This document shows, piece after piece, positions 53,822 to 64,000 of a stretch of 64,000 nt of DNA. The position numbers and the translations under genes were made by a program. Numbering within the stretch: the first letter of the stretch is position 1; every line of letters begins with the position of its first letter. Location: positions 2,599,001-2,663,000 of the forward strand of contig NC_135132.1 of assembly GCF_050908995.1 (NCBI RefSeq). The letters are read 5' to 3'. A model generated the notes under the pieces. The model saw nothing but the letters and a program-made list of their open reading frames with translations, was not told where the DNA came from and did not search any database. Source of the stretch: Andrena cerasifolii. Its lineage: Eukaryota; Arthropoda; Insecta; Hymenoptera; Andrenidae.

Positions 53822-54535
53822 GGTAATTATTTAGAAGTTTTCCATCCTCACCGATTTCAATGATTTTTGGATATGTTGTCGGGGACACGATTCTGAACAA
53901 CTTTTTCCTATACATGTTACCGCCGCTCGACCTTTGTTTCCGAGACAAACTGCTGCTACTACACAATCTATTCTGCTGTATACCTACCTACAGTACGCGT
54001 CCGTGGCAGCGTATGCGCCAGCATGGGACAAAACAAATGACGAAGCTGACCTTTGTTTCCGAGATATTTGCGAAAAACTTCGTTTGACTTATTCCGGCAC
54101 AACGCATTCCACTTTCCAACTTGTTCCGGGTATTAGTATTGGTTGGGGCTAGATTAGCGCGGGGGGCGCGCGCCCGCCCGCGGGCGCGTAAAGCATGATA
54201 GCGGGCCGATATGAGTTGGGGTGTTGACGGACATCCGCAAGTTTCTGGTTCAAATCTCTAAACTCGCATCAGTTCGCTATCATGCTTTACGCGCCCGCAA
54301 GCGGGCGCGCCACCCGCGCTGTTCTAGCCCTAACCAATACTTATTACCCGGGACAAGTTGGAAAGTGGAATGAATGCGTTGCGTCGGAATAAATCAACAG
54401 AAGTTTTTCGCAAATAGGTATCTCGGAAACGAAGGTCGTGCGGCGGTAACATGTATAGGAAAAAGTTGTTCAGAATCTTGATCTTGATAACATATCCAAA
54501 AATCGATGAGGATGGAAAACTTCTAAATAATTACC
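53822..54535. mobile_element. Large foldback element with GC-rich core
   Basis: The outer arms 'ttatttagaagttttccatc' (about 53826) and 'gatggaaaacttctaaataa' (about 54511), the middle arms 'ccactttccaacttgttccg' and 'gggacaagttggaaagtgg', and the inner arms with 'cgcgggcgcgtaaagcatga' are all inverted pairs around about 54230. The left arm has an extra approximately 120 bp bounded by a direct repeat of 'gacctttgtttccgaga' (53930 and 54049). No transposase. A partial copy lies at 23803-23965. Confidence 0.75.
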
Positions 54536-56815
54536 ATGAAAAACAGTTTGATGCTATACAAACATATCGCAATTGAAATTTCAGCAACTTACCTTGTGTT
54601 TGAGACTGCAATTTGGTTACAATTCAATGGTACAACGATACATATTTGTAAAAACACGTTTATAACTTGGTTATAACTCGACGGTAAGCTGTCAAAATGT
54701 GGAGTGGATTGCACAGTGAAGATAGCGATTGACTTTTGGCTGAATGTGTTCGTGTAATGCGTACCGAGAGTCGACGAACGAAACATGTGTTAGATTCGGG
54801 ACTGGTCTTACAGAATGGAGGAATGCGACACTGCTGAATCGACTCGATGTGATGGCTGCCCGTGGTGACCGCGTGGCCGCTATGCTGCTGGGTTAGACTT
54901 GGTGGTTGTTCGCCCGTCTAGGCCGCCTGCGAAGGTCCCGCACCACCGTCTTCCTCGTTGGTACACACGTCGTGTGCGAGAGGAGAGTAAGTCAGCGGCA
55001 TTATGAAGAACGACGCACCTTATTCGCGAGAACACGTTTCCTCAATCACGTTTTCGCGACCACGTCGGGGACATTAATATTCGGATCTGTAACATCCGCG
55101 GTTCGCGTACGCGCGAGAGGAGACATTGTCCGAAATGCTTTAATAAAGACGTTTGAGGAATGTGTAACAACGTGTATATCTCTCCCACACACCAATGGTA
55201 AAACACAGTATAACAAGTACAAAGGTATAGAAGTCGCGGTACGATACGAGTCGCGGTGGTAACACGTGTGACAAACGACAATGGCGGCTTTAGAGTTGAA
55301 GCATGCGCGCGGTTGGAGGAGCTGCTTACGCCTCCGGCGTAAAGGTGCCTGCTGATGAAAGACAGGTAGCGCGCTCTGGCGGCGCGGTGCCGAAACCGCC
55401 ACAGGTTAAAAGAAACAACGGGGGTACGATTTAGGCCCAGGTACGAATTAGACAAGTTTACCCTACGTTCTGTCTCTTCGCGGTGCTTCTCGAGTAGGTA
55501 TGTACTTCCAGTATTACATTCGAATTACTGCAGCACCTTTATCGTACTGAAGTGGACGCAGCCTCGATATTCTACTTTTTACCGGACATTTGCGTAAAAG
55601 AACTGAACTTTTTGCTTCAAAGTGTAGCTATTTTGTTATTTTTCAACCAATCGAAAAAATTGATCGTCAGACGATAGACAACTTAGTTTATTTAAAATTC
55701 TATTGTTAAAATTTTGGCTCAGAAACCTGTTCATTAGAAATATCGTACACGCCATGGTATACTCTCGACCGCCATATTTGTTTTTAAAGAAACCTTGAAA
55801 AAAATTGTACATATTATTCAAAGATGTCTGTATCTTTATGGAACAATTTTAATCGAAAAAAGTGTTTTGTCACTTAGAAATAAATTGCCAAAGATGCTTT
55901 ATCTCTTGACCTATACAAAGTGAGCTATCCCTTTAAGGGGAAGGTTCCGGTCTAAAAATCGTTTTTTTTTATTTCATTCTTCGAATGTTCAACCTTTTAA
56001 TATAAGGATTTTGTGAAATTTGAAAAATTTCTGAAATTATAGGCATTTGAGTAGCGGCGAATGCGTGGGTGAAACTCGGCCACTCGACGCTCACGTAAAA
56101 CGCGTTTTTCTCGAAACAGTGTTCTTCAAATCGGTGGATAAATATCTCAAAAAGTTGTTATCCGATTCGACTGAAGCGTTTTTTATTTTGAAGCATATAC
56201 TTCTGTGTAGTGGGAAAACCTTTAACATTTTAAAATTTTTGAAAATTTACATTCTTTAAAGCCGTTGAAGGTAGGAAAACCATAGTGATATCAAATTTCA
56301 AGTGTAGTTATTTTGTCCAAAAATGTTATTTTTGTGATTTTTAAAGGTTTGCCCACTAGGAAATTTCGTGCCCTTTAATGATCTGGCATTGTTTTTTATT
56401 TCAGAACAATGGTTTAGATGCTACAGTTCCACCGTTTTGGATGATTCTTTTGAGGCCTCGACTTTAACGACTCCCCAGTGCCATCTACAATGATTAATTA
56501 TAAAAAAATATATTTCCATAGTTTAAGACATCCTTAATACAATACAAAAAGTCTGTACAGCGTCGGTCGCTCTGGCAGTGTCGATTTTCAAATTAGAGGC
56601 GACAATGATTCTCATTTAAATAGGCGACACAACAAAGTCCCATTAAATTATATGCAGTAGTTTTTCTTTAATTAATTCCAAATGGTAACTTCAAAAATAT
56701 AGGCCACAGGTAAAAAATTAGCAGCAGGGGGGTCCGCCGGAACTAAAAAAGAATCGGCAAACTCTCCGCTTTAAAATGAGCTTAATATCATGATGTTGTG
56801 GTCACCCCTCGCGGA
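54536..56815. other. No gene recognised; locally CpG-rich at 54800-55460
   Basis: The 54800-55460 stretch is richer in CG dinucleotides than its surroundings and has open frames on both strands without known motifs. It might be an exon/promoter region or an LTR-type sequence. 55500-56815 is AT-rich and unassigned. Confidence 0.3.
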
Positions 56816-57035
56816 CAGAGCTGTCCTTAGACTTTGCGGGGCCCGGGGCAAAAATCGATATTATTGAAAACATCTAATTGAAAACAGATAAGCTTACGTC
56901 TCTACTTCATGCGTCACTTAGACTTGCCGAAAATCCATTCTAGAAAAATTGATACCTTGACAATTATACTTAATTCATTTAATTTTTACAAAACGAAGTT
57001 CCTGAGCGCGGGGCCCGGTGCTAAGGGCGGCTCTG
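56816..57035. mobile_element. hAT-like MITE, 220 bp
   Basis: The left end CAGAGCTGTCCTTAGACTTT and the reverse complement of the right end CAGAGCCGCCCTTAGCACC form a terminal inverted repeat. GGGGCCCGGG-type sequence lies just inside both ends. The flanks CTCGCGGA and CTCGTTGA agree at 6 of 8 positions. Confidence 0.7.
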
Positions 57036-57938
57036 CTCGTTGAGATACAGCAAGTTGAAGAAAAAATTGAGTTTCTGCAATTTTTCAGCATATATTCGAA
57101 ACGCACACCGGTATACCGAAATATTAACCGAATCGAACAAGCAAAACATGTTTCTTAAAGAGGAAAGATTGATCTTCCTATTACATTTTTTATGAACGAT
57201 CTACGATGATTCCTTCGCTTGCTAGAAGCAACTAAAGTAAACAAAATTTTTGCTACAAAGTTGAATAACTCGGCCCAAAAAATTCGCACAAGAAGTGTAC
57301 ATTACAGTGTTTTTACACAGGAATGTGGTCGCTTTCGACAGGTGTAAATTGAATCTATGTAAAAAATCCATTTTCCCTGTGGAACATCGCAAAGTTGATG
57401 AAATTGTTGTAAAATTGACAAAGTGTTCTTTATATCGCTCTAACTTTGTCGAAAAGTAATACAGCTAAAATCTGAAAAATACAGCTGAAAGTAGAGATTC
57501 CACATTTTTAAGCGATATTTTATTTTTTGATAAGATTATTTTTGCCGGAGTTATGACCATGTCAACTTGCCCCTATTTTTTGGCTTTCTAGAGGTGATGT
57601 CTTAACTAATGCGACGAGTATAGTTCGAAAGTAGTAGTCGAGTTTGGATTTATTTTCATCGAAAGAACCTTTCACATCCATTAATAATACTTTCGCGAAG
57701 GTCTAACTGCAAATATAGAAATTTTAATTTTCATTAGTGTTAAAACCTTAAATGTCGCACGGTTGGGCTAAATAAGAAACTTTGAAGTCAGTCGGGCCTT
57801 TTTGAGCCATCGCTTTTACCGGGAACGTTTTATCCTTTTTTTTTATTATTTTATATAATGATTTATGAATGTATGTCAGGCAATCATTGTGCAGTCACAC
57901 CTTGCAAGGTTTTATTCAATATACGCAACACGATTTTC
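57036..57938. other. No gene recognised
   Basis: Unassigned AT-rich sequence upstream of the 5S-like sequence. Confidence 0.3.
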
Positions 57939-58058
57939 GTCAACGACCATACCACGCTGGAAAAACACCAGTTCTCGTCTGATCACTGAAGTTAAGCGGC
58001 ATTGGGCGTGGTTAGTACTTGGATGGGTGACCGCTTGGGAATACCGCGTGTCGTTGGC
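57939..58058 (+). rRNA. 5S ribosomal RNA-like sequence, 120 nt
   Basis: Length 120 and overall order match 5S rRNA: GTCAACGACCATACCACGC at the 5' end pairs with GCGTGTCGTTGGC at the 3' end (helix I plus part of IV/V). The internal control region has box A GAAGTTAAGCGGC, an intermediate element TGGATGGGTGACC and box C CGCTTGGGAATACCGCG. An eight-T run at 58062-58069 could terminate RNA polymerase III. The segment 'gctggaaaaacaccag' departs from the usual 5S loop, yet the neighbouring stem keeps pairing (CAG with CTG). It is a single copy in non-ribosomal surroundings and is followed by a dispersed repeat, so it may be a pseudogene or the head of a 5S-derived SINE rather than a working rRNA gene. 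Confidence 0.8.
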
Positions 58059-58069
58059 AAATTTTTTTT

Positions 58070-58400
58070 CCCCCTTTTATTTTTCTTTGCAATTACGGTT
58101 TAAAAGAATTCTCTGTCTCACAATAATACGGAAACGTGTGATTTTGAATCTCCACAAAATTACCTTTTTTTAAAAAAAAAGGTACAAAAAAGTGCACAAA
58201 CTTATACGCGCGCGCAGCGAACAAAAAAAAACTGTCGTAAATTTATTATCGTGGAATATTTAGCTTTACAAAACTAATGATATACCAAAATTTCGCCAAT
58301 TATAACAATACCTATTTATACAAACAAAAAATATATTAAATAATATTCGGCAGATTTAATTTTATTTTATACAAATAAATATTTCAATACCAAAAAATTG
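58070..58400 (+). repeat. Dispersed repeat directly downstream of the 5S-like sequence
   Basis: Matches the inverted copy at 36286-36600 from about 58090 to a shared end at 'atttcaataccaaaaaa' (58399). Both copies stop there, suggesting a true 3' end. Together with the 5S-like head it forms a unit of about 460 bp. Confidence 0.6.
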
Positions 58401-61400
58401 TTGGTATTTTTATTTTCTGTAAACTACAGAAGGGGTGGATCACCCCTCATTGTCAGTAGCGATGGGAGGTCATAAACCCACAGATGTGTCATCCTAAAAT
58501 AATTTATGTCTAAGGATTTTTAAGAAATTTGTGAATTTATTTAAACATTTCAAGTCTCTCAAATCTGCAGTTAAACGAGTACGGGTAGTTTACCCCCCAA
58601 TAACGTTGACTGGCGACAAGAACATCATCCATACAGCAAGTTATGACGTAAATTAAATTTATATCAAGTTTTATTCAACACAATTTTGTACCCCTTATGA
58701 ACTTTGCGGTGTGGTTTCACCCCCTAAACTTGCAAACGGGCCAAAATAAAAAGACACCTATTTCTTATTTTTCAGGCCTCTAAAACATATCCAAAAACCA
58801 AAGCAATCGGAGGCGGACACCTGGAAATCTCTTCTTGTTAGTGGCAAGTTAATGTCATAACGTTTGCGCGTATATCGAATCTGTTTTATTTGCGTGGTAA
58901 ACGTATTTGGCTGAGTAATTTTCTTCAAGAAACAAATGTAAGATCCGGACCGAATAAATAAGGCTGAAAGCGTAACCAAAAGGCGAGGGTAAAGAAGATC
59001 TCGCCCAACGGCGGCGGGACGTGACCGGCGGCACATTCTCTTGGTACGAGGAGGGATCGCTCTTACCGACGGGCACGCGAAAAACAAAACTCACTTTTAC
59101 CGTATAATTGGCAAAGAGACACGCATGTCACGTCGTCTGAAAATATCACAATAAAGTACCATAATACAAGTAACTAAAACCGCGGGTTTTATCGTCCACT
59201 GCATAACCCTGTTCTTCCTCGTTTCTTACACAAATCTACAAATCTTCTGTTTTAAGTGTCTTCAATAAGTTTATAAGTAACATTCATTTCTACATGTGAA
59301 AAGGAAATGTACCTAACGAAAATTTCTTATACGATACAGAGACTTTTGTATAGCGCAGTTTCAAAGTCGGTTGTCTACCTACATTTATTTTCGAAGCGAA
59401 CGTTTTCTTTAAATTATTTATTCGACTTATGCCACTTTTCTATATGTAACAAACTACGATATACAAATTTGTCATTTAAGAAACTTTACCAGGGAAAAAC
59501 ATATTTTTGTTTAACATCGTATTCTTTTGATCACGAAAAACTGAAATTGAATATTTGTTTATGTGCATATTTGGCTGCTATTTCGATTACATTTTCATCG
59601 TATACTAACATTGTATGCATAGTGTATCATTGAAATAATAAAAAAAATGTAGTCCATAATTCATGTTTTTTTATTTCTTTCCTGAGTATACTAAAATGTT
59701 AGTTATTGAATACCAGTTGTCTTTACGTACAATCCCAACTTTTTGTAGTATTCAAGTCACTGAGACAGTTTCGTAAGAGTAATCAAACAGATTTAGTGTC
59801 AGGTGGGGTAGAGTGTAACAAAAAAGTTTATAATGATTGTACACAAGAGAATGTATAATAAATCAACTTTTCTTTTGGACAATCAACAGTCTTAGTCCAT
59901 CAGATCCGAATTGGCAGATGTTAACAATCCTTAAAAGCTAATCAATTTGACACTTTTCCGAGATCCAATCATTGTTACAGTGTGCCCCAGATCTGGGGTA
60001 CTGTTTAACAGCCTTAGGGGTACAATATAACACAATAGGACACGCTATGACAATTGCACAAAACCTTCAAAATACTAATAAAATACAAAAAAAAGCATTA
60101 ACTCAAATTATATCTTTTCAAAATAATATCTGGAAATGAATAAGAATGTGCATGACGTTTTGTCTTATTTGCCATTTTAGGAAATGTTAATATAAGTTCT
60201 ATATTATCCATTGCAACAGTCCTAGACCCAGTTCCAGCAGAAAGTAAAAGATATGATTTACCTTTCCATTTTTGCGCAAGGAACTGGTGTCATATTCATG
60301 TTACACAGTGTCCCCTACTGTATAAACAACAAAATATCAACTGGAATTTTATAGGTTATGAATATCGGCAAACTTTATTGTTATATCAAGCAACAAATAT
60401 ATGTAATTTCTTTACAAAATATTATTACTTACCAGAATTACTGTATGTTGGAATAGAAACTAAAATCTTTTATTTGAATTCGTCACGTTTAAACACAAAA
60501 AAAACTATTTTAGTAGGTATTATCACGGGAATCAAGATGATCGCATGTGCGTTTGTCAAAAACGTAGAATGACGCAATAAAGATGTTACAAAGAAACAGA
60601 AATACTTTCACTGTTATGCTGTGCCCCGTGTAGCAAGTATTTTTTCGAATAGAAGGAGCTGTACGGCTTTTACGACACAAAACACTTTTAGAGTTGGTGA
60701 CTGATATTTTTTATATACATTTCCTATCTTTTCCTATTTACTTTATGCTAGGCTAGGTTTATAAAAGTATAGGTAGTGATGTACCTACGTCGCCTTTGCA
60801 TAGTAATTTTTGTAATTGGTAATGATCTAACCATCTATTTATATGTATGTGGCAGTGATGTAATAAAGACCATTCATTATTATTGTTTGACCCATGTTGC
60901 TTTCGCTAAATGAGTAGGTATAACTGAAATACCCGCCATGAGCCACAAAAGTATTTTGTGGAAAGTGAAGATACGAAAGATGCTTTATTACGTGTGAATT
61001 ATTGCAATTATAAATTTGAAACTCAAAAGTAAGAAAGACTCATATAAACATATATCTTATATCATCCTATTTTAGAAACACAGCTTTGTTTATGGCACCA
61101 AATATGTGTTAACACTTAAGGGGAGTACACAAAATGACCACCTCCATTTTGAATTCAAATCAGATCAAATCGTATAAATTTTTGTAATAGTCTTAAGAAT
61201 TTTTGGCGCTGTGTAAATGTGATGTTCAGCTCGTTCAATCCAGTAATGTATTTCAGTATTATCAGAGCGTTGCTGCGTACCTAAGCGATAAATTTTAGAC
61301 GGCCCACAGGTAATCGAAAGCTTACGAGGCTAAACGTTAATTCTAAGTACTGTGTGATCAATTTTAACCCTTCATGGTCACATATCTTTGAAGTTCCGCG

Positions 61401-61429
61401 GTGGTCACACTCAGTGAACGGCGGAAAAT
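58401..61429. other. No gene recognised
   Basis: A 3-kb stretch. Scattered phrases such as 'gtgtaacaaaaaag' (59813), 'gtgccccagatctggggta' (59981) and 'acacagtgtcccctactg' (60303) suggest an eroded DNA element, and 'gagccacaaaagtatt' (60941) is a Tc1-type end. Open frames at 58758-59094 and 59307-59633 have no recognisable motif. Confidence 0.3.
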
Positions 61430-61467
61430 GCAAGAATGATCAAACTATTTCGCGGAGGGGGAATAAC

Positions 61468-61665
61468 CAATCAACGCCAAGGTGGGAAACAAACGGCGCC
61501 ACCGTCGAGCCAAACTAACCTAGCCAAGTGGGGAAGCTCTTGTCGACGCTGGTTGACTGCGGCCTCATTTCCCTTGGCTAGCTTGGTTTGGCGGTGATGA
61601 CGCCATGATGGGAAACGAAACGGCGCCACCGTCAAACCAAGCCAAGCCAAGCCAAGCCAAGGCAG
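61468..61665. repeat. Direct repeats and (AAGCC)n microsatellite
   Basis: 'gggaaac-aaacggcgccaccgtc' (61482) recurs as 'gggaaacgaaacggcgccac' (61610). An AAGCC pentanucleotide repeat of about five copies lies at 61638-61662. Confidence 0.75.
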
Positions 61666-61945
61666 ATAGTGTCGGTTTATTCAAGGTCCAACTGACGCGC
61701 TGCGCCTCAGAGTTTCCTCTATAGCAAGCATTGAAACCAAGCAAGATGGAGTGAGCGTTTAATCTCTTTCTAGGAGACCACCGGTGCAGGCCACAGGGTG
61801 GACGGAAAGCAGAGTGGGGAGGTCTGAAAGACCATGTGTCTTGACTCGATGGGATCACCGTAAGGAATTTTTGCTATTGGGCAGGCCGTAACGGTCACTA
61901 ATTTTATATACGGTCGTAACCGGGGAGAAACCTACCCGTAAGGTT

Positions 61946-62070
61946 GCCAGCAGCAAGCGACGCACCAGGAGAAAAACGGTGACCCATCTTTCCCCGGTAC
62001 GCGCCCCACGATGCTTGACTTCGGTGATCGAACGAGAACCGGTGTTTCCATCGCGGCCACCACCGCTGGC
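61946..62070 (-). rRNA. 5S rRNA-derived sequence, diverged (pseudogene or SINE head)
   Basis: On the minus strand: GCCAGCGGTGGTGGCCGCG, then AACACCGGTTCTCGTTCGAT, CACCGAAGTCAAGCATCG, GGGGCGCG and AAGATGGGTCACCG, ending GCTGCTGGC. The order of 5S blocks is kept (GGTTCTCGTCCGATCACCGAAGTT-type core, box A, intermediate element), and the ends pair (GCCAGC with GCTGGC). A TTTTT inside the box C region and several changes make it unlikely to be a functional 5S gene. Length is about 125. Confidence 0.65.
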
Positions 62071-62838
62071 ACGCAATAGATACAGCCAGTGTTTTACATT
62101 TAACGATAAAGATAGTTAAATTATTTAAAAGCTGCTTTCACGATCGCAAACGGTTGACGATGCCACGCGCCATGCGCCAGTTTGACAAATTAGGAACAGA
62201 ATATTGTTGCGGATAGATTCTAAACGTAGTTTCGGAAATAATAGTCTGTTTCATACCGCCACCCTGTTCCCTATTACCACCTCTTCCCCTGCTATTATGA
62301 AGCACTGATAAAAAATCTAAAAATTTAAATTTGACGGAAACAATCTCTTGGAAAAGTCTGACTTGGACAGACATGAAAATATATTTTACTGAACCTTATG
62401 CCACTCAAAGTGCATACAATATAAAAAAAGATGAAGTAGCTAGGAAAGATACCTGTAGCAGGTCACAGCACAGTGTCTCTGGCGAAAAGGCCCTATCATA
62501 ATCATCATGCATGAATCTCCTACAACACCTAATACAGTATAATAAGAGCGACTTAATGCAATACCTGTTGCAAGTGAATTTGTAAAATCAATTTCGTGGA
62601 CAACACGAAGGCTACATTAAATCGTTAACAATGATTTTCAAACATACATAAATATCAAATTGCTGCTGATACCTTGAACGAACTTAAGAATTATTTACAT
62701 ATCTCACTTTTTGCAAGCTTTTATAATTAATAGAAAAGTGGAAGAAAAAGTAATTAGTTAGATACACAGTAACGCAGAATTAGGGCAACTGACAAACTAA
62801 CATGAAATGGAAATACATAAAAAGACAGGGAAACGAAA
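62071..62838. other. No gene recognised
   Basis: Unassigned sequence between the 5S-derived sequence and the large palindrome. Confidence 0.3.
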
Positions 62839-62842
62839 GTAC

Positions 62843-63520
62843 TATTACCCGGCCGAAAGAAGATCCCCAAGAGGCGGGCTCGGGCGATACAGTCCGTCGC
62901 TATGACGATTGGTCGAATCACCTATTTGGCCACACTTTTAAAGACGCGGCACACGTATTTTGGTTATTGGCTGAAGTAGGCACATGATTGTCGCACCGCG
63001 CGACGAAGAGAGCGAACAAAACACATCGAGATCGAGTGGAATAGAGCGATCTGACCGACGAGCGCCAAAGCAATAGCGTAGGCATCTCAGATAGTTAACC
63101 ATTAATATATAATAACATAAAAATTTCCTTATTTTTCACAATATATTCAGGAACGTATTATCATTGGTTTGGATAGATTTTTCTGATTAAAATAAGCCCA
63201 AACGCAATTTCGCACAGATTGTTTGAAAAATAAGGAAATTTTTATGTTATTATATATTAATGGTTAACCGTCTGAGATGCCTACGCTATTGCTTTGGCGT
63301 TCGTCGGTCAGATCGCTCTATTCCACTCGATCTCGATGTGTTTTGTGCGCTCTCTTCGTCGCGCGGTGCGATAATGTATGTGCCTACTTCAGCCAATAAC
63401 CAAAATTCGTGTGTCGCGTCTTTAAAAGTGTGCCAAAATAGGTGATTCGACCAATCGTCATAGCGACGGACTGTATCGCCCGAGCCCGCCTCTTGGGGAT
63501 CTTCTTTCGGCCGGGTAATA
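62843..63520. mobile_element. Near-perfect 678-bp palindrome (foldback element)
   Basis: The left arm 62843-63140 and right arm 63225-63520 are inverted copies differing at roughly a dozen positions by eye. The loop is about 85 bp (including 'aggaacgtattatcattggt'). The ends are TATTACCCGGCCGAAAGAAG and its complement. GTAC at 62839-62842 and 63521-63524 could be a 4-bp target duplication. No transposase or meaningful coding sequence; open frames in the arms are mirror artefacts. Confidence 0.85.
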
Positions 63521-63524
63521 GTAC

Positions 63525-64000
63525 ATGTAAGGGAAACAATTTTTTAACAATGCAGTTAAAAAAAGTAAACAAAATTTTTTTACAAAATGGCTCTTCAGTC
63601 CTTAATTTTCATTTTTCTTTTATACTTCTATGGATTGCAAGGAGAAAGTACAAAACGATTTAATGGTGGGGTCAACAAACAATTAGCCGTTTAAGTGATA
63701 AACATATTACGTAATGTCTTGACCTTGAACTTCTGTTTTGGCAGCGCTGTTCATTATAAGCTTCGGGGGCTTCCCCCACTCTGTCACTGGTCACTACATC
63801 ATCAGCGATAGTTGACACTGCGTTGCGTGCGCATGCCCCACACAAGCACAATACAGCATGCGGAGGGAGACAAAATCGTGCATACGTCGAGGGGCCACGA
63901 ACAACACTGAAGGGAAAATTTCGTACTCTTTATCGGCTTTGCTGATAAACGTGATACACCTATGCTGAAAATATTTATGCTTCGAAAATAATGAAGACAA
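63525..64000. other. No gene recognised
   Basis: Unassigned sequence to the window end. Confidence 0.3.

Noticed and set aside
55087..55264. Short LTR-like unit beginning TGTAACATCCGCGG and ending GCGGTGGTAACA
   Set aside because: The ends look suggestive and an AATAAA lies inside, but there is no target duplication (flanks ggatc and cgtgt) and no second copy in the window.
57939..58058. Functional tandem 5S rRNA locus
   Set aside because: Only one copy is present with no repeated spacer. The downstream sequence is a dispersed repeat, so I report it as 5S-like without claiming function.
58758..59094. Arginine-rich open frames as a ribosomal-protein-like exon
   Set aside because: The composition was suggestive but no ribosomal motif could be matched in any frame.
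62802..63445. Two 61-codon frames containing the same protein
   Set aside because: They lie in opposite arms of the palindrome and partly mirror each other; not genes.
1..64000. tRNA genes
   Set aside because: I looked for B-box-like GGTTCGAATCC segments with a matching A box and found no convincing cloverleaf; a tRNAscan-SE run would settle it.

Overview
This window is an AT-rich eukaryotic nuclear segment. It holds the 5' portion of one conserved host gene and is otherwise almost entirely transposable-element debris. The host gene is Ehbp1 (EH-domain-binding protein 1), on the minus strand. Eight coding exons could be read with canonical GT-AG junctions (6460 down to 45, running off the left edge): an N-terminal C2-like domain, a linker and a calponin-homology domain. 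The gene, the element families (BEL/Pao, Penelope, piggyBac, P element, Harbinger, Tc1/mariner and DUF4817-type IS630 relatives, hAT, pogo) and the 5S-like sequences point to an insect. An ant or other hymenopteran is plausible, but this window does not establish it.

Layout. 0-6.5 kb: Ehbp1, with MITEs and foldbacks in introns 1 and 6. 7-14.5 kb: non-autonomous elements (hAT-like, long inverted repeats, a 26-bp minisatellite). 14.7-22.7 kb: a nested stack in which a transposase-domain gene (family T21, my label) is interrupted by an apparently complete pogo-like element (intact 601-aa transposase with a C-terminal PHD-type finger) and lies next to a DUF4817/DDE_3 element carrying an exact 229-bp tandem array. 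24.6-25.7 kb: a piggyBac remnant and a solo LTR. 26.6-32.0 kb: a decayed BEL/Pao retrotransposon, itself hit by a hAT MITE with a perfect 8-bp target duplication. 34-38.7 kb: mariner remnants, abutting MITEs, a piggyBac MITE and a Penelope GIY-YIG fragment. 40.2-40.9 kb: a RAG1/Transib-like transposase fragment. 41.6-45.0 kb: an LTR-like module with a 43-bp minisatellite, then a P-element transposase interrupted by a Harbinger exon. 45.1-48.0 kb: a second T21 copy followed by a second DUF4817 element. 50.8-53.1 kb: a related LTR-like module with a 46-bp minisatellite, a DUF4806-like fragment and another T21 fragment. 53.8-64 kb: foldbacks, a hAT MITE, a 5S rRNA-like sequence that may head a SINE, a second 5S-derived sequence, and a 678-bp near-perfect palindrome.

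There are no operons or prokaryotic features. Apart from Ehbp1 and the pogo-like transposase, almost every coding trace is broken. The most interesting signals are the RAG1-like fragment, the intact pogo-PHD element, the chimeric 229-bp tandem array, the 5S-headed repeat with a headless relative, and the recurrent T21 + DUF4817 association. All identifications rest on reading motifs by eye; no database search was run.
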